Below, one piece after another: positions 1-41,800 of a stretch of 64,000 nucleotides of DNA. Source of the stretch: Pseudorasbora parva (Eukaryota > Chordata > Actinopteri > Cypriniformes > Gobionidae). How positions within the stretch are numbered: position 1 is the first letter of the stretch; every line of letters begins with the position of its first letter. A program made the translations under genes and the position numbers. The stretch is taken from contig NC_090178.1 of NCBI RefSeq assembly GCF_024679245.1, forward strand, positions 23,282,703 through 23,346,702. Direction: 5' to 3'. The notes under the pieces were generated by a model. That model had not been told where the DNA came from, made no database searches, and saw only the letters and a program-made list of their open reading frames with translations.

Positions 1-1718
1 ACAAAACATATTTCAAGCTGCTGCCATTTTTCTATTTTATCTTGTTTGAAACATGTGCAACTTCTTAGAAATTAGAGGGAAAAAATGTATACATGTTGGT
101 TTCATTTAATTTTAAAAAAAATTGTTTTATATCCTTTTCAAGAAAAGTTTAAACTGACCGACTCATCATCATATTTTTAAAAAGTTCATAAATATTACAT
201 ATTTGGGGAACCACACTACAGTTTAAAACTTTTCCTTGTCAGTTTATCTGATATTTCAAGAGACATACTGACAGGGGGTCTTTCTTTATAATTTTCCGTT
301 TTATGCTTAAATATAAAAAATATTAATTATATTAATTAATATAAAATTATTGTTTTTCAAACATTATTATTTTTTTAATTAACAATATTAGAAAACACAT
401 TAAAAGTGTTTACATTTTCAATTATTAATTTTTAATAGTGATTTCCCCCTATTTATTCTCCTCAAAAAATATTCTAATTAATTTCAATACAGAATTTAAG
501 CTCATCACAGAGATGTAGTCAAGTCACTGTATGTATAAACTGCAATTTTAATATTGAATCTTACTAGAGTGTCATTTCATTGACCCTAATATTTACATTA
601 ATGCATTTGACACGTTTATCCAAAATAAATTACATATCATTCAATCAGTACATGCATTCCCTAGGAAACAAGGAATCATTGTCATAGTTAGATTCACATG
701 CACCTGTTTGAGCTACAGTAAACACTGTGGTTTTGCAATTTGCTCTTCTTTTACTGACATAATGTAATTTGAAAGCAAGGGCTGAGGCTGTGAATACATT
801 ACTTCCTCAAATTTAATGGATAACAGCAAACTCCAATTATTCATTCTCAGAGTGACCACATTCTTCCACTAGGGGGCTCAGTGGAGCAGTTCTTTCATTC
901 TTTAGGGAGCTCACGCACGTGACCTGGGCCATGTACTATGTTCCATCTGCATGTGGTGGGGGAAGGGAGAATATTAATTTGTCTCAAAAACCAAAGTTCT
1001 TGACAGAAACCACAACAGATCTACAAATGGTCCACCGCATAGAGAGACAGTTCATGTTTACAAAAATGGGACACAGTCCAGAGTATGTGTTACTTCCACA
1101 CTCCACTGGTTTTGATTGTGTGTGAAGAGAGCGAGGGGGGTTGGGTGGAGGAGAGATGACATCATGTGTTGCTATAGGCCTGCTGCAGGATAGTAAGGAA
1201 GGGTAAAGCTAACCCTATGTTGCCATAGAACGCTCTGGCAGGAGGGGAGGAAATTTTGATGAACACTCAAATTGGCCTACATAGTCTCTATTATCCCACT
1301 GTTCCGAACTGACTGAATTAACAGACATTAATGACACTGTAAGCGTTGGAATATAATGTTGTAATGTGTGTTCATGGCACAGTATTTCTTGAAAGTGGGG
1401 GGAGAAATATATATTTTAATTATTCATCATTTGATTACAGTTAAGGACATTCAGAAATCAGCTAAGCATGTGGTGTATAACAGCAAATAATATCAGCATG
1501 TGAAAATAAATCTTAGCACAATAATAGATTCTCGGTCATAAAATCTGGCTATGAAGCTCCCACAAAGAAGCAGGTTTTCAAGGTATAAATACAAGCAGAA
1601 TCTGTCATAAAATTAATTATATTCAACATTTACCTAAACATTTATACATTTGATGCCCTAACAGCCCGTGCTTTGTCATTACAACTTAATTGTTTTGTCA
1701 TCTAGACATAAAATTTGG
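1..1718. other. AT-rich non-coding DNA, probably jarid2 intron
   Basis: No convincing exon on either strand. Short ORFs here lack family motifs and splice context. The first 600 bases are very AT-rich with runs of A or T. The next jarid2 exon, which would begin near VSKVNG by comparison with human, was not found here. Confidence 0.6.
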
Positions 1719-3140
1719 TTAAAGGGGATGCCTAATGCTTTTTCATGCATTCTGACTTATTGACGCTGTTAAAGAGTTGGATTATCATGCTATTAACATT
1801 TCCAAAGATTAAAAAAAAGTTGGACGTATTCATGCTTCAAATACACCCCTTAAGGATTCAAATAAGTGTCAGAAAGTTTCTTTCGAGTATGGACCTGTAT
1901 GACGTAATAAAGGGGGAATTCCTTAAATGGGCACTTTTCTCGGATGAGCGCCTTCACCAAGCGGCAATCTCCCCCAGTTTCTCTTGAAGCCAATACAGAA
2001 GACAAGCTACTAGAGACGAGCTCCAGAAGGGAGCAGAATCTCATTGAGCTCCATGTTAAAATGCCTAACTTAACAGCAGGTTGGTTTTGGTCTATACAGC
2101 TAATTTTGCCCTTCATGACAACTGTCAGGGGGGTCAATTTTTTATAACTCATTTGTTTATATTAAAGCCTTAACGTTCTGCATAATTAAGGGTGTGGCCA
2201 CTTTGAATGACAGGTGGATTGCCATTTGTCTGCTGTCTGTTAGTCCTCACATCACCTGAGCTCCGCCCACCACCCACCTCTTTGCCCATTGTCAGTTATC
2301 CGGGAGTGACGCGCGATGATGTGTTGCCAAGATGGCAACGGCCAGCTTGACCCTACTTTACTCTTCAAAACTGCTCTTCAGCATTCTATGGGTTACGTCA
2401 CAGACACTACGTCCATACTTTTTCACAGTTTGTGGCGTGCACACATCAAGCAGAGCAAAAGCAAGAGCAGAAGCCCGGCCATCAACGAGCTTCGTTTGGG
2501 TTAGGGAAGCCGTCGGCAGTGCTGTCATTTTGTTTTTAGACCAAGAAATCAACAATGTCACTAAAGTGTGTTTCTGGTTGTGAAGGGAAAATAACCGTGT
2601 TCAGCTTCCCAAAGAATCCAGTGTTAAGGGAACAGTGGATGCAGTTTGTTTTTCCAGAGCAGCAACGGAGTTCTGCAAGTGTGTTTGTTTGTTCCCAGCA
2701 TTTCGTTGACGAATGTTTTATGAAAAAGGCCCAGTTCGATGCTGGATTTGCAGATCGTTTGAAACTGAAAGATGGAGTGGTCCCAGCAATAATCTTTCAG
2801 GCAATAAGTGAAACTATATAAACTCCAATTGCGAACAAAGCACTGTGTTTTATTCACAATCGGCACATAAGTGCATATAATGTAAAGAACACGAACGTAT
2901 AGTGTATCAAAAAATATCCAGGGATAATACCATGACGTATTCCATGTGTGTGCTTGTGACTCTTTAGCTCTGTCCACCTCACGCCTCCACAAGTTCAGCT
3001 GTTTTTGGAAAGAATCGGCACAGCGTATATCTGTCTTTTATAAATATGATAAAACTAAAGACTCTTTGGAGATATGAAGGATGCAATACTCAAGATTAAC
3101 ATAAGATTGGCAGAAACTGTGTGTGTTATGTACCCTTTAA
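1719..3140 (+). mobile_element. TTAA-flanked DNA transposon with a THAP ORF (Kolobok-like)
   Basis: TTAA lies at both ends (1719-1722 and 3137-3140). The inward termini start AGGGGATGCC and, on the other strand, AGGGTACATA. The interior carries a THAP-domain ORF at 2555-2821 but no DDE catalytic domain. TTAA targets together with a THAP domain point to the Kolobok superfamily; piggyBac also uses TTAA but lacks THAP. This is probably a non-autonomous derivative inserted beyond jarid2 exon 6. A related, shorter copy lies at about 47320-47720. Confidence 0.65.
2555..2821 (+). CDS. Stand-alone THAP zinc-finger ORF inside transposon
   Basis: An 88-codon ORF with its own ATG and stop. It shows the C2CH THAP signature: CVSGC near the start, FPKNP followed by a tryptophan (REQW), CSQHF at the second metal pair, and a VPAI box in place of the AVPTIF box. 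THAP domains bind DNA in P-element and Kolobok transposases and in domesticated THAP proteins. It ends soon after the domain, so it is a DNA-binding module without a nuclease. It lies antisense to jarid2. Whether it is expressed cannot be judged from sequence. Confidence 0.6.
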   Translation: MSLKCVSGCEGKITVFSFPKNPVLREQWMQFVFPEQQRSSASVFVCSQHFVDECFMKKAQFDAGFADRLKLKDGVVPAIIFQAISETI

Positions 3141-3417
3141 GATCTCAATTTGAATGTTACTTTCTTTTGGAAGCTACAACTTTATTGTGTTAGACACTGG
3201 TTTTGAACATGTGGACAATTCGTCTGCTAACCAGTTCAAGGGATTGGGACGTCTGGATGATGTTTGACAGATGCTGACTAAATGGTTTACAGTTGACCAG
3301 AGAAATTATAAACAATATTTATTTTTCTCATGTGGGTCATCTAGGTCAAAATGAAAGAAAAAGACAATTTAGGTTGAGATCCTGTGACAACAACAAACAA
3401 AACAAATCCAGCCTTGC

Positions 3418-31638
<28,221 letters not shown>

Positions 31639-33889
31639 TTTGCCTTCCAGACTGAATTCATTAAAGGTCAGACGCCCGCATCAATTCTGATTAAAAAAAA
31701 TATTTTCGTTGTTGTAGCACGTGATTATTTAAATCCCTGGTAGCAAAATGTCGAGGTAGGGAGAGAATGTTGTATCCCAGTCGATCGTCTTCTTCTGCAC
31801 AGCTCAAGACACGAAAGAAGTGCAAGAATCCAAATTTAAAGATCCATGGCGATTAAAAAGGGTCTGTGTAAAAAAACAACGACAACATATCCACCGAAAT
31901 GAGCCGGAGTAGCCAATCTTCCATTTGAAAGCTGAACGGCGTATTGTCAGGGCTCCCCGCACCACATTCTTCCAGTCAAAATAAAAGCCAGCTTCTGGCT
32001 TCCATTCTCGTTGGTTGTAATGTATCGTTTACTGTTACATTATGCGGGTGCAAAACAGTTAAACGCACCAATTTGAAAAATCTGGAGTTGGGTTTTGGCT
32101 GCCGCTGTGCTCCCTCATATTGTGTGAACTCAATGGCATCGATGTTAATGCGACCTAGTGGCGTCTTTCATAGGAGGCTTCGTCCTATCATTCATCCTCA
32201 GCACATTTAGCGGTACATTTAAAACAGTGCACGAATATTTGCTTTTAAATTATTTTAGCTCTCTGAATAAATATCACGAAATATTTTTTGACCGAGCTGC
32301 CAATTACTGATTTTAAGAAGATGCAGAAATACAAAGATGCCATAGGCTAAATGAAAAACAAAAAAGAAATAGGGCTTATTGCTTTTTTTTAGCACAGAAT
32401 CTAGCCTACGTGTAGACAAAATAAACAATTTAAGAGGCCTTTATGTTATTAGAATTGTCATAAAGCTTCGGTGATTCACATTTTCATAACCAACATAGCG
32501 CTATACAGTTTGCAAACAATGAAAAACAATATTCGGAATTTAACAAAAATCACTTGCATGTGTCTTGGTGGGGAGTCAAAATGGAACGACTGGTGTGTTA
32601 TGTGTTACAAAATAATTTCTAACAAATAGCATCAAAATAATAATGATCCTACAAAAATATAAATTCCTTCAGATTCACATGCATAAGGTTCATGAAAGCT
32701 CACCCCTAAACATTTTCTTCAAATACATATTAGCAGTTGGAAACCCATGGCCCAGAATGCATTGTACTATGCCAATGTTGGTGAAATCAAGGAGTCTTTA
32801 AGGATTATAGCAAACCCCTCTCTGTGATAATCCAGGGATTATTTCTAAAAATAAACCCTGATCAGCAATCCCAGAATATGGGGATGAAACTGATGGGGTA
32901 TTTTTCCTTATTACAGTAGCCTATGAAGTGTTATGAGTGACATTCATTTGACAACAGGGAGAAATGCTGTGGAAATCAAAAGTAATGCATCATATTCTGT
33001 TATTTGGATTTACATTAATTGAGGACATGTTAAAAAAAGCAATTTAGAAAAAGAAAAAAAAAACATTAGCCTACTGCAGAGTTACAAAGAATTATGTAAA
33101 ACAGAAGTAGAAAATTAGATAAAAAAAGGAGAAATTATATGTTACTTTTAAATGTAATGCATCACAATGTTACTTCCTAAAAAATTAACTAATTGAGGTA
33201 CTTAGTTACTTTTTATGGTTTTTGTGGTAATTATTAACAGTGTTATGTTCCTTTTGTGTTATCACCTATGGGCTAGGCTTGCTTGCTTGCTTTTTAATTA
33301 AAAATAATAATAAAACAAACATACATTCTATTTTTGACATATGTAAATGTGTTGTTGGAAAACTAAAAGTAATGTGTTACTTTACTCATTACTTAAAAAA
33401 GTAATCTGTCTATATAACTTGCATTACTTGTAATGTGTTACCCATTACCCATTAACCATATAATGCAACTGTAGACTGCATGTTAATGAGTTTTCTTTGG
33501 TTTTAGAATCATATTTGCTTTAGGTCTTTTTTTATTGCTGAAAACAGTGTAAGATGGGATATTCCATGTGATTATGAGGCTGAATATCTGCTGAAGTCTG
33601 TTCTTTGTCTTTCTAGCAGGATGAACATTATCATTCAGTCCGAGCCTGAGGGCATATAGGCCTCTTTAATTGGAACAGTGTTAAAAATAACCTCAAGAGG
33701 TATCAGGGGCATATCACAGCACAAGTGCCCATTTCATTACACCAGAGACTTTTGGCCAGAGTTGTAAATGCCAAAGACAGGAAAAGCAAACTGTAAGAAG
33801 TTGGTAATGGTTTTGTTTAAGTTTTTTAAATGAACCACTATACTTTTATTGATTTATTTATTTGTATATTATTTATTTATTAGAATTTT

Positions 33890-33958
<69 letters not shown>

Positions 33959-35571
33959 CAAAATGTCATACTTTTGGACTATTATGTGAGATACCAGTCA
34001 TTGAATTCATGAAGCTAACTGAAAATCTTGAACATATGGCTGAAGGCTATTTACATTTTCTTGTCCATTGAGTTTGAATAAAAGAAACATTGTTGTTAAA
34101 TCAGATGAGCCTATTAAAGTCTGCAAAACAAGAGCTTGTCCGGTATTTTTCCTATTTAGTTAAAAAAGGGGGTTTATGTAGACTATGAATTTTGAAATAA
34201 TGGGCCACCCTGCTGGCTGTGGAATCAGTTCATCTTCACTTTAAAATGTGCCTGTCCTTGGGGCAGAGTCAGAGATAGGCTAATTGTGAAGCACTAGACT
34301 TTGAAGAGAAGTGCTCAGCAGAACAGAAAAGATTTTTGGTTGATTGCCAAACCAAGCAAACTCTCAAGGAAGTACTTTTCATTACAAAGAAAGGACACAA
34401 TTCAAGTTGGTGATTGATTTGCCTTAGTAGATCCACATATGCTTGAAGGATTGGTCAGATGTTAAAGGAATGTAATGAAATAAGAAGATGGTATGACTGT
34501 CTAGTTTATTTGGATTCTTTTTCCACTGTCATCAATAACTAATCGGTTGTTACATACATAATCTTATATGAGAGGTTATGGACATTCAGTGTGGCAATAC
34601 CTTCAATTGTAACAGATGGACAGGGTGTACAGCATAAAACCACCATGCATCATTGTATTAGAGTAGCCACTCCTAAAATACCCAAATAAATGAAGAAATG
34701 ATGTACTTTGTATGTTAATACAATACATATTAACTCCGACATTCCTCTAGTTTCTTGTATAGTGGAAAAGACATGTACTTGCTTGAGTTCAATGTGTTGA
34801 AATATTTAGTTGTTGATAATGCTGAATCTCTCCACATGGATTTTCTAACAGATGGAGACCACAGGAAACCTGGAGCTCTGTCGCAGCCATTAATAGCCAT
34901 CTACTAACTGTTCTGGAATTAATGCAATGACCCCCTCAGTACTGTCAAACCCTTCAACATATATTTTATGGCCATAAAAATATAATATTTTAGCAAATTC
35001 ACCTTTCACGTGTTGGTTCATCATCATTAGCACAATATACTTGTTATAGTGTTTTGAAACTTCTGGCATTATAAGAATTTGTGAATCAGAGGTAGTTTTT
35101 GACAATATTAATGATTGTAGGCCTACTTGATTTTTTGTAGTAGGCCTGTTAATAAATCTACCATGAAACATAAGCCTAGAACAAAGAACAAACCAAAAAC
35201 ATGTTGACAAAGTAAATTTCCTTAAGTTTGTGATCAAAGGAAATTATACAATACAGAAAATCAAATCTGGATATAATATTGTGTACAAGTGAAAACACGA
35301 AGCACATGTACATCAAACAACTACGAACTTGATCTTGTGACAGAAATGGACGACAACTGCATGTTTCATGGGCTTCTAACGCCCCCTTCTGGTTATTTGA
35401 GTGACTAGCAACTATTAAAGTCTGACGATGAAACGTGAAAGCAGGCATTTGGAAACAGTTTTAAGTAGGTTTCTCTCATTGGCTATCATGTAATTTTTTG
35501 AGACTGAGAGAAGGTACATGATAATGATTTACAGGAGTCCAACTTTGGTTTTTATCGGTACTTGATTAACC
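31639..35571. other. Intergenic region with divergent 5' ends
   Basis: Separates the jarid2 start (leftward) from the dehydrogenase (rightward). The first 600 bases beyond the jarid2 ATG are less AT-rich and are the likely jarid2 5' UTR and promoter. No TATA box was confidently placed. A TG array lies at 33894-33956. Short ORFs at 34890-35448 show no family features. The rest is unassigned. Confidence 0.5.
33894..33956. repeat. (TG)n microsatellite
   Basis: About 31 TG units. Confidence 0.95.
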
Positions 35572-38306
35572 ATGTCTGGAATACAAAACTTGCACAAAAC
35601 GCACATGACGATCAGACCATGGATCAGACTTATCCAAGGAACATTCAGTCTGCGATCAGCTGTCACACAAGTGGTGAGAAAGAATATTTAATATAAGATG
35701 TTACGACGAAATCGTTAGCCTAAAATTTTATTTACATGAGAGTTTTAACTTAACTTAGGCCATTTATGCTAGTATGCTAATTTGTTTTTGTCACAGGTTA
35801 TGGAGAAACCGTGCATATTAGCCACCACACTTGGAGCCCCCGGAGGAATCTACAAGTGTTTTGCACCTTGCATCGAGAAGCACTTCACTATAATCCCATA
35901 TGAGAGGTTTGTACAGAGGAAAGAAGACTTCGCTGCCAAAATCCAGGCACTGTTTGTGTGGGGTGCAGATATTAAAGTTGACCAAAACCTGTTACAGTCT
36001 TTGCCTAACCTCAAAGCTGTTGTTAATGGTGGGGTAGGAGTAGACCACCTTGACATTCCTCTGATAAATAGCTTTGGAATTAAAGTTTCCAACACTCCTC
36101 ATGTGGTGGATAATGCCACTGCAGATATTGGCATGAGTTTGATGTTGGCATCTGCAAGGAAGATTGTTGAGGGTGAGAGGGGTTTCCTTTCTATACTTTC
36201 TTTCTGGTTTGTCATATTGGTCACTAAATCAATTGTGATTTTTATTTTTCTCTGCAGGGTACAATTTTTGCAAGTTCCGGGAGTCTGATGATTTCCCGGA
36301 GTCCTCTCTGGGTACCGATGTTAGCAGGGCCACACTGGGCATCATCGGCATGGGTAGAATAGGATACAAAATCGCCAAGAGAGCTCAAGGGTTTGAGATG
36401 AAAATCCTTTACCACAATCGGAATCAAAGGTGAATCTGTTGGACTTTGACGTATTCACTCTGCTGCTAAAATTTACCAGCTTGAATAATTAGTAAACTAT
36501 TTTTTTTTCTGTATATTTCCTGTACATTTGAACATGGTTATTCATTGTTTAAAATATTTTAATAAGACACTAATTTAAACTACTGTCAAAGTTTGAGGTC
36601 AGTAAGTTTTCTTGTTTCAATGAATGGACCTGACTGAATACATTTATATGCTAAAAATATTTATTTGTTAACATTTTACAATAAGGTAGTAAACATGAAC
36701 TAATAATGAACTACACTTCTGAAGCATTTATTATTCTTCATTAATGTTAATTTCAGCATTTCATAAAACATTATTTAAATCAAAAGATGCATTTGTTAAT
36801 ATTAGTTAATGCACTGTGGTGTAACATGAACAATGAACGGCTGTGTTTGTATTTACTGAAAAAATATCATACAGTAACAAATCTATTTCTCATGTTTATT
36901 TCATGTTAGTTAATACATTAACTACTGGTAACAATTGAAACCTTATTGTAAATTGTTGCAATTTCTTTTTCAAATAATTGTTCTTCTTTTGAACATTATA
37001 TTCATCAAAGAATCCAAAAAAAAAAAAAAAATGGTGTTCACAAACATGTTAAGCAGAACAACTGTTTTTAGCTTTGATAATAATAAGAAAAGGAGAAGGG
37101 AAAACACTTCTTAAGAAACAAATCAGCTTATTAGAACTATTTCTAAAGGATCATTTGACACTGAAGACTGGAGTAATTATGGTTTAAATTCAGCTTTGCC
37201 ATCATAGAATGAAATTACAATTTTTTAAAAATATTAAAATAGAACAATTATGTTAAATTGCAATAGTTTTTGCAATAATAAAGTGATCTGACTTTTAAAT
37301 GCAGTCTTGCTGAGAATATATATATATATATATATATATTTGATATAAGGTGTGAAATTACCATGGTGCCCTTCAGCTAGGTAGCATATTTACTGAGGGA
37401 ATATTTAATTATATTATTGTACATTATGTATACAAGGTTTTATGATTTCTCATTAAATTGCCTTAATCAGGGGTGCAAAACTCAGTTCCTGGAGGGCCAC
37501 TGTCCTGCAGTTTAGTTCCAAACCCATGAAAACGAAACCAATACACAAACCTGTAGTTTTCAAATAAGCCTAAAGGACTTAATTATTTGGATCAGGTGCG
37601 TATAATTAGGGTTGAAGCTAAAATCTGCAGGGCTGTGGCCCTCCAGGAACCGAGTTTTGCACCCCTGCCTTAAATTTAATTTCACAATATTTTATGTGTT
37701 CAGGCCTGAGAGTGAAGAAAGAGCAGTTGGGGCCACATATTGTGCAAGCATGAAAGAGCTGCTACAGAGGTCAGACTTCGTCATGGTGGTGGTCAATCTG
37801 TCCCCTCAGACGAACAAACTGATTGGTGCCAAAGAGTTTGCCATGATGAAACCTAATAGCACCCTTATCAACATTAGCAGAGGTAATTTAATAGGCTGGA
37901 ACAAAGGAATCCCGTTAAAGGGAAACCGCCTTGTTTGACACCTCCTTTTTTTCATAGGCTTGGTAGTAGACCAAGATGCTTTAGTGGTTGCTATCCAGAA
38001 GAAAATGATACGAGCTGCTGCTTTAGATGTCACATATCCTGAACCATTGCCCAGGTTTGCTTTGCTTAGTAAATTTTATTTTAATTGCACTTGCTCAAGT
38101 CCCAATATTTAGGATTGTATTACTGTTGTAAATGATGATTCTTTATGTACAGGGATCATCCCCTGCTGTCCTTCCCAAATGTCATCGTCCTGCCTCATGT
38201 AGGAACCCACACAGTGGAGACGTCTCAGATCATGGTGGAGAGGATGGTGACCAATGCCTTGGCCGCTCTAACTGGAGGCCAGATCCCTGATGAAGTCAAG
38301 GCATAG
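35572..38306 (+). CDS. D-2-hydroxyacid dehydrogenase (glyoxylate/2-ketogluconate reductase-like)
   Basis: Six exons: 35572-35673, 35797-36172, 36258-36429, 37704-37882, 37958-38054 and 38153-38306. Phases match throughout, giving 359 aa. The enzyme should reduce a 2-keto acid (glyoxylate, hydroxypyruvate or 2-ketogluconate type) with NAD(P)H. The Rossmann motif GMGRIG is at about residues 190-195. The catalytic set is Arg276 in NISRG, Glu305 in YPEPLP and His324 in LPHVGTHT. The catalytic core starts at [10 protein letters not shown] (Met36, position 35800). Exon 1 adds 34 residues rich in Arg, Lys and His with no acidic residue, resembling a mitochondrial targeting peptide. Starting at Met36 would instead give a cytosolic protein. 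Similar to GRHPR but a separate fish paralogue. The substrate is not fixed by sequence. Confidence 0.9.
37468..37667. mobile_element. 200-bp hAT-type MITE in dehydrogenase intron 3
   Basis: Terminal inverted repeats CAGGGGTGCAAAACTC and GAGTTTTGCACCCCTG lie on either side, with an imperfect CCTTAAT/CCTTAAAT duplication outside, as expected for hAT. The interior includes the common GTTCCTGGAGGGCCACTG sequence of fish hAT MITEs. Confidence 0.85.
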
Positions 38307-38900
38307 TGCCAGACCACAGAGCCATCTGTCTCTCCTTTGTTTTTAACCAGCAAATCATAGAAACACTTGATATAGATGGTAATCATATTTTAAAACTGGA
38401 TAGCAAAATGTAGAATTTTATGTGTATGTCACCTTTTAAATGTAACATGGATGCTTTATATGTAAATGTCACATAGTGTCTCTAAAATTCTGATTATTAA
38501 AAAAATAATTCTCAGTAATGTATGGCATTGGTGTCTTTTTAAATGGAATATGTTATGTGAATTTTAAAATATTTGCATTTATAAAACCTTAGAATAGGCT
38601 ATAATAAATAGGATATATCCTGTGAGCCGGTGGACTTAAAAATCAGTTCTTAACTAATTTTGAAGTCAACCGGCTCAAAATAGATATTGCAAATTAAGTG
38701 ATCATAAAGAAGAAGAAGAATAAAGAGACCATTAAGCGCCTATTGTCGGGAAAGGATGTCGTTGTTCCTGTGTTGTCTCGTGGTTTGCCAAGACATTCGT
38801 CCTGCTTTCCGCGTTTTCAGCGATGCGGACACGTAACGCTGAGCTAAACAAAACTCGAGTGGATTGCGAATAGTGGGGTAGTTACCGCTCAACCGACAAC
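38307..38900. other. Short intergenic region between dehydrogenase and pard6
   Basis: Holds the 3' UTR of the dehydrogenase, with candidate poly(A) signals near 38497, and the pard6 5' leader in the last 150 bases. A small hairpin (GAGCCGGTGGACTT paired with AAGTCAACCGGCTC) lies near 38617-38680. The genes are head to tail, about 0.6 kb apart. Confidence 0.6.
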
Positions 38901-41649
38901 ATGAACCGGGCACTTAGAAAGTCTCAGTCTCTGCGTAGCTGTTCGGTTCTCGAGGTCAAAAGTAAAGTAAGTTAACATGTATCTCTTTCATTCAGATTAT
39001 CTATTATATTGCAATGCAGTTTATTTGATGTTGGCGGTATTAAAGTAGCCACTCTTTTTGGAATAACTTGTTCGTTATTAAGACTTTAAATTCCTTCAAA
39101 GAATTATTGTAACATATCTTACATTAATCTCTGTTTATTTTGCCGCTCTTATTTTAGTATCACTAGACTGAGAGGAAGTAGCCTACCTTTGTAAACAAAG
39201 TCTGAAACAATCAAAACCTCTACAATATCCAGAAACGGCTCACTTCTAAAATATGTCCATTGTTTCAGCTGAATGAACACGGTCCCAGGTCACTCACTGC
39301 TTCTAAGTTCACTAATGAATAATATGTTGACCAATTTGTCCTGTAGAACATAAAAGGGGTAATTAGGATATTATGTGTTCAGTCGTATTTTCATGCCATT
39401 TCATTCATGTGCTTTTATCTTCAGTTTGGTGCAGAATTCAGGAGGTTTTCCGTGGATCGTAGTGAGCCTGGCAGGTATAAAGACTTCTACAGGCTCATTG
39501 TGCGTTTACATCACCTATGGCAAATGGATGTCCTTATTGGTTATGCAGATGTCCAAGGAGAGCTGTTGCCTATCAATAATGATGATAACTTTTGCAAAGC
39601 TGTGAGCTCTACACAATATTTACTACGTATCTTCATTCAACTACAAGGTACAGAAAGGAAAGCTCATGAATATATATAATTTCCTTTATTCTCTGATCCA
39701 CCTATCTCACCTCACAACAAAAATATATCATAATATAATGCATGTAACATAGGGCACTATTTTCCAAACACAAAACATGGATATAAATTAGGTTTAGTTC
39801 TTAATAAAGATTTATTTTTGGTATGTAGATAAATAGACATTTATTCATATATGGAAAACATGATTTTAAGACTTTAAGGCCTTCAATCAAGGCATTTTAT
39901 TTAGTTTCTTTTTGATCTTCGTGAAGAAAAAGCAATAGAATAGGGAAGGAATTTATCTAGTTGGAAATCATGTACTTGAGTATAATTGCTTTGTATTCCC
40001 ATGTGGTGTGTTTGTTTGCCAGATAGATTATCTGTTTGCTTTCCGTCCTAGGTCATGCAAACTACCAGAGGCTTTAGAAATTCCTCGGTAATTTGGAAAC
40101 GATTCTGCTAATAAATGAATGTACGAATAAATATACAAAAAGAAGAATAAATAAATAAAAATACAGATATATAGGTGCTAAATGTATGATCTTTTTCTTG
40201 TAGGGAGATTTTTCAATAATGTTGGAGATTTGTTTGTTTACAATACATATTTAATTAATTTGCATTTATTGCTTTCAATTGCACTGACTTGGTCCTCCAT
40301 ATTTAAAGTGTTTATACATGCAAAAATACAAAATAAATAAATAGTTAAAATTAAATATTTAAATACTATAAAAAAATGGTTAGAAAAATAAGATGAAAAT
40401 GTTTGTTTTTTTATTTAAATAAATACATAAAAATAACAAAAAAAATCTAAGAGCAGTTTTATAGTCAGTAGGAAAAAAGTGCAATGTTATAGATACTAAA
40501 TATTTTCCATATAACATTTCCCACAAATTTATAATATTAGTTTTCCACAGTATAAATTGAGTCTTTATAAATGAGGTTTAGAATTAATTCTTTGATCAGA
40601 AAGTTTTGATATAATCAGATCATCTGGGTCTGTGATTTCATAATTTTAGAACTTCATCATTTATAAGCTCAACTTATTCCCGCACTTTTTTTACAGAGGA
40701 AGGTGATCAAGATAACGCAGTTGCGAATGATGCGACAAAGCGAAAGAAATCTGTCAGCCACAGAAAACCCCCATTTCAGATCAGCATGCCACTGAACTTC
40801 CGCCCTGTTTCTTCCATCATTGACGTGGACATCATACCAGAATGCCACCGAAGAGTGCGTCTGTATCGCCAGGGCTCGGACAGACCTCTGGGCTTTTACA
40901 TTCGTGATGGTACTACAGTCAGGGTTACTCCTTATGGTCTGGAAAAGGTTCCAGGCATTTTTATCTCCCGCATAGTGCCCGGCGGACTGGCGGCTTGCAC
41001 AGGACTGCTAGCCATTAATGACCAGGTACTGGAAGTGAATGGTATTGATGTTATGGGGAAGACTTTGGATCAGGTAACCGACATGATGATTGCCAATAGC
41101 CACAACCTCATCATCACAGTGAAACCTGCAAACCAGCATAACAACATAAGGCGAAAAAGCTGCATTTCCACAAGCTCGGGACACTATTTTGATAGTATGG
41201 ACTCTATAAGCTACCCAGGGCTGCCTATGATAATGAAAGCTTATGGTTTGGGTACTGGCTCTGAGAGCGAAGAGGATGCAGATGTGGTTGTCGAGAGCCC
41301 CATCAAACACCTGTCCCAGCAGTTCGGTGTTTCAGCCACCTCTCATTCTTCTCAACCACATGTTAATACTTCCTACCGGCCCCAAGTTTCTGCCAGACGG
41401 CCCAACTCGCTCATTTCGGCCGCATCCTATCACTCTCAGCCTTGCCTCACCTACACACCTCACACTGACCACAACCTCCCTCTACACTGGAATCTAAGTG
41501 TCGAACAACATTATAGCTTTAATCCGGCCATCAGACAGGAAAGCTGCAGTACCCATGACATTCTAAACACGTGGCATGTAGATCTGAGCCGCCATTTACT
41601 GTTGCCCCAGGGGGCAATGGAGGAAGATGGAATTGTTGTCATTTTGTAA
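38901..41649 (+). CDS. pard6g: Partitioning defective 6 homologue, gamma-like
   Basis: Three exons: 38901-38966, 39425-39647 and 40697-41649, giving 413 aa. PAR6 is the scaffold of the apical polarity complex, linking aPKC (through PB1), Cdc42-GTP (through semi-CRIB) and PAR3, Crumbs or Pals1 (through PDZ). Seen here: the N-terminus [17 protein letters not shown]1 residues about 23-97 ending in [18 protein letters not shown]; the semi-CRIB core [15 protein letters not shown] from residue 127; PDZ about 148-240 with the ligand loop PLGFYIRDG; and a C-terminal acidic patch [11 protein letters not shown] and end EEDGIVVIL that resemble human PARD6G. The large last exon carries CRIB, PDZ and tail. 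Gamma identity is supported by the neighbours adnp2 and rbfa. Fish often have two gamma copies, so an a/b suffix is not assigned. Confidence 0.92.
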
Positions 41650-41800
41650 AAGATAAACCTTCTGAAACGACACCACCCTGCACTACAGTTTATAACTAAC
41701 TACTTTGGCATGTAATGTGTTTGCTTACCTTGCATGTATTGCAAGTTTTTACTGAAAACTTTAAAGATTAAAGGATCTTTTTTTTCATGCATCACATTTT

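Noticed and set aside
34890..35448. Two minus-strand ORFs of 90-115 codons before the dehydrogenase
   Set aside because: Low-complexity AT-rich reading with no recognisable motif, promoter or splice partner.
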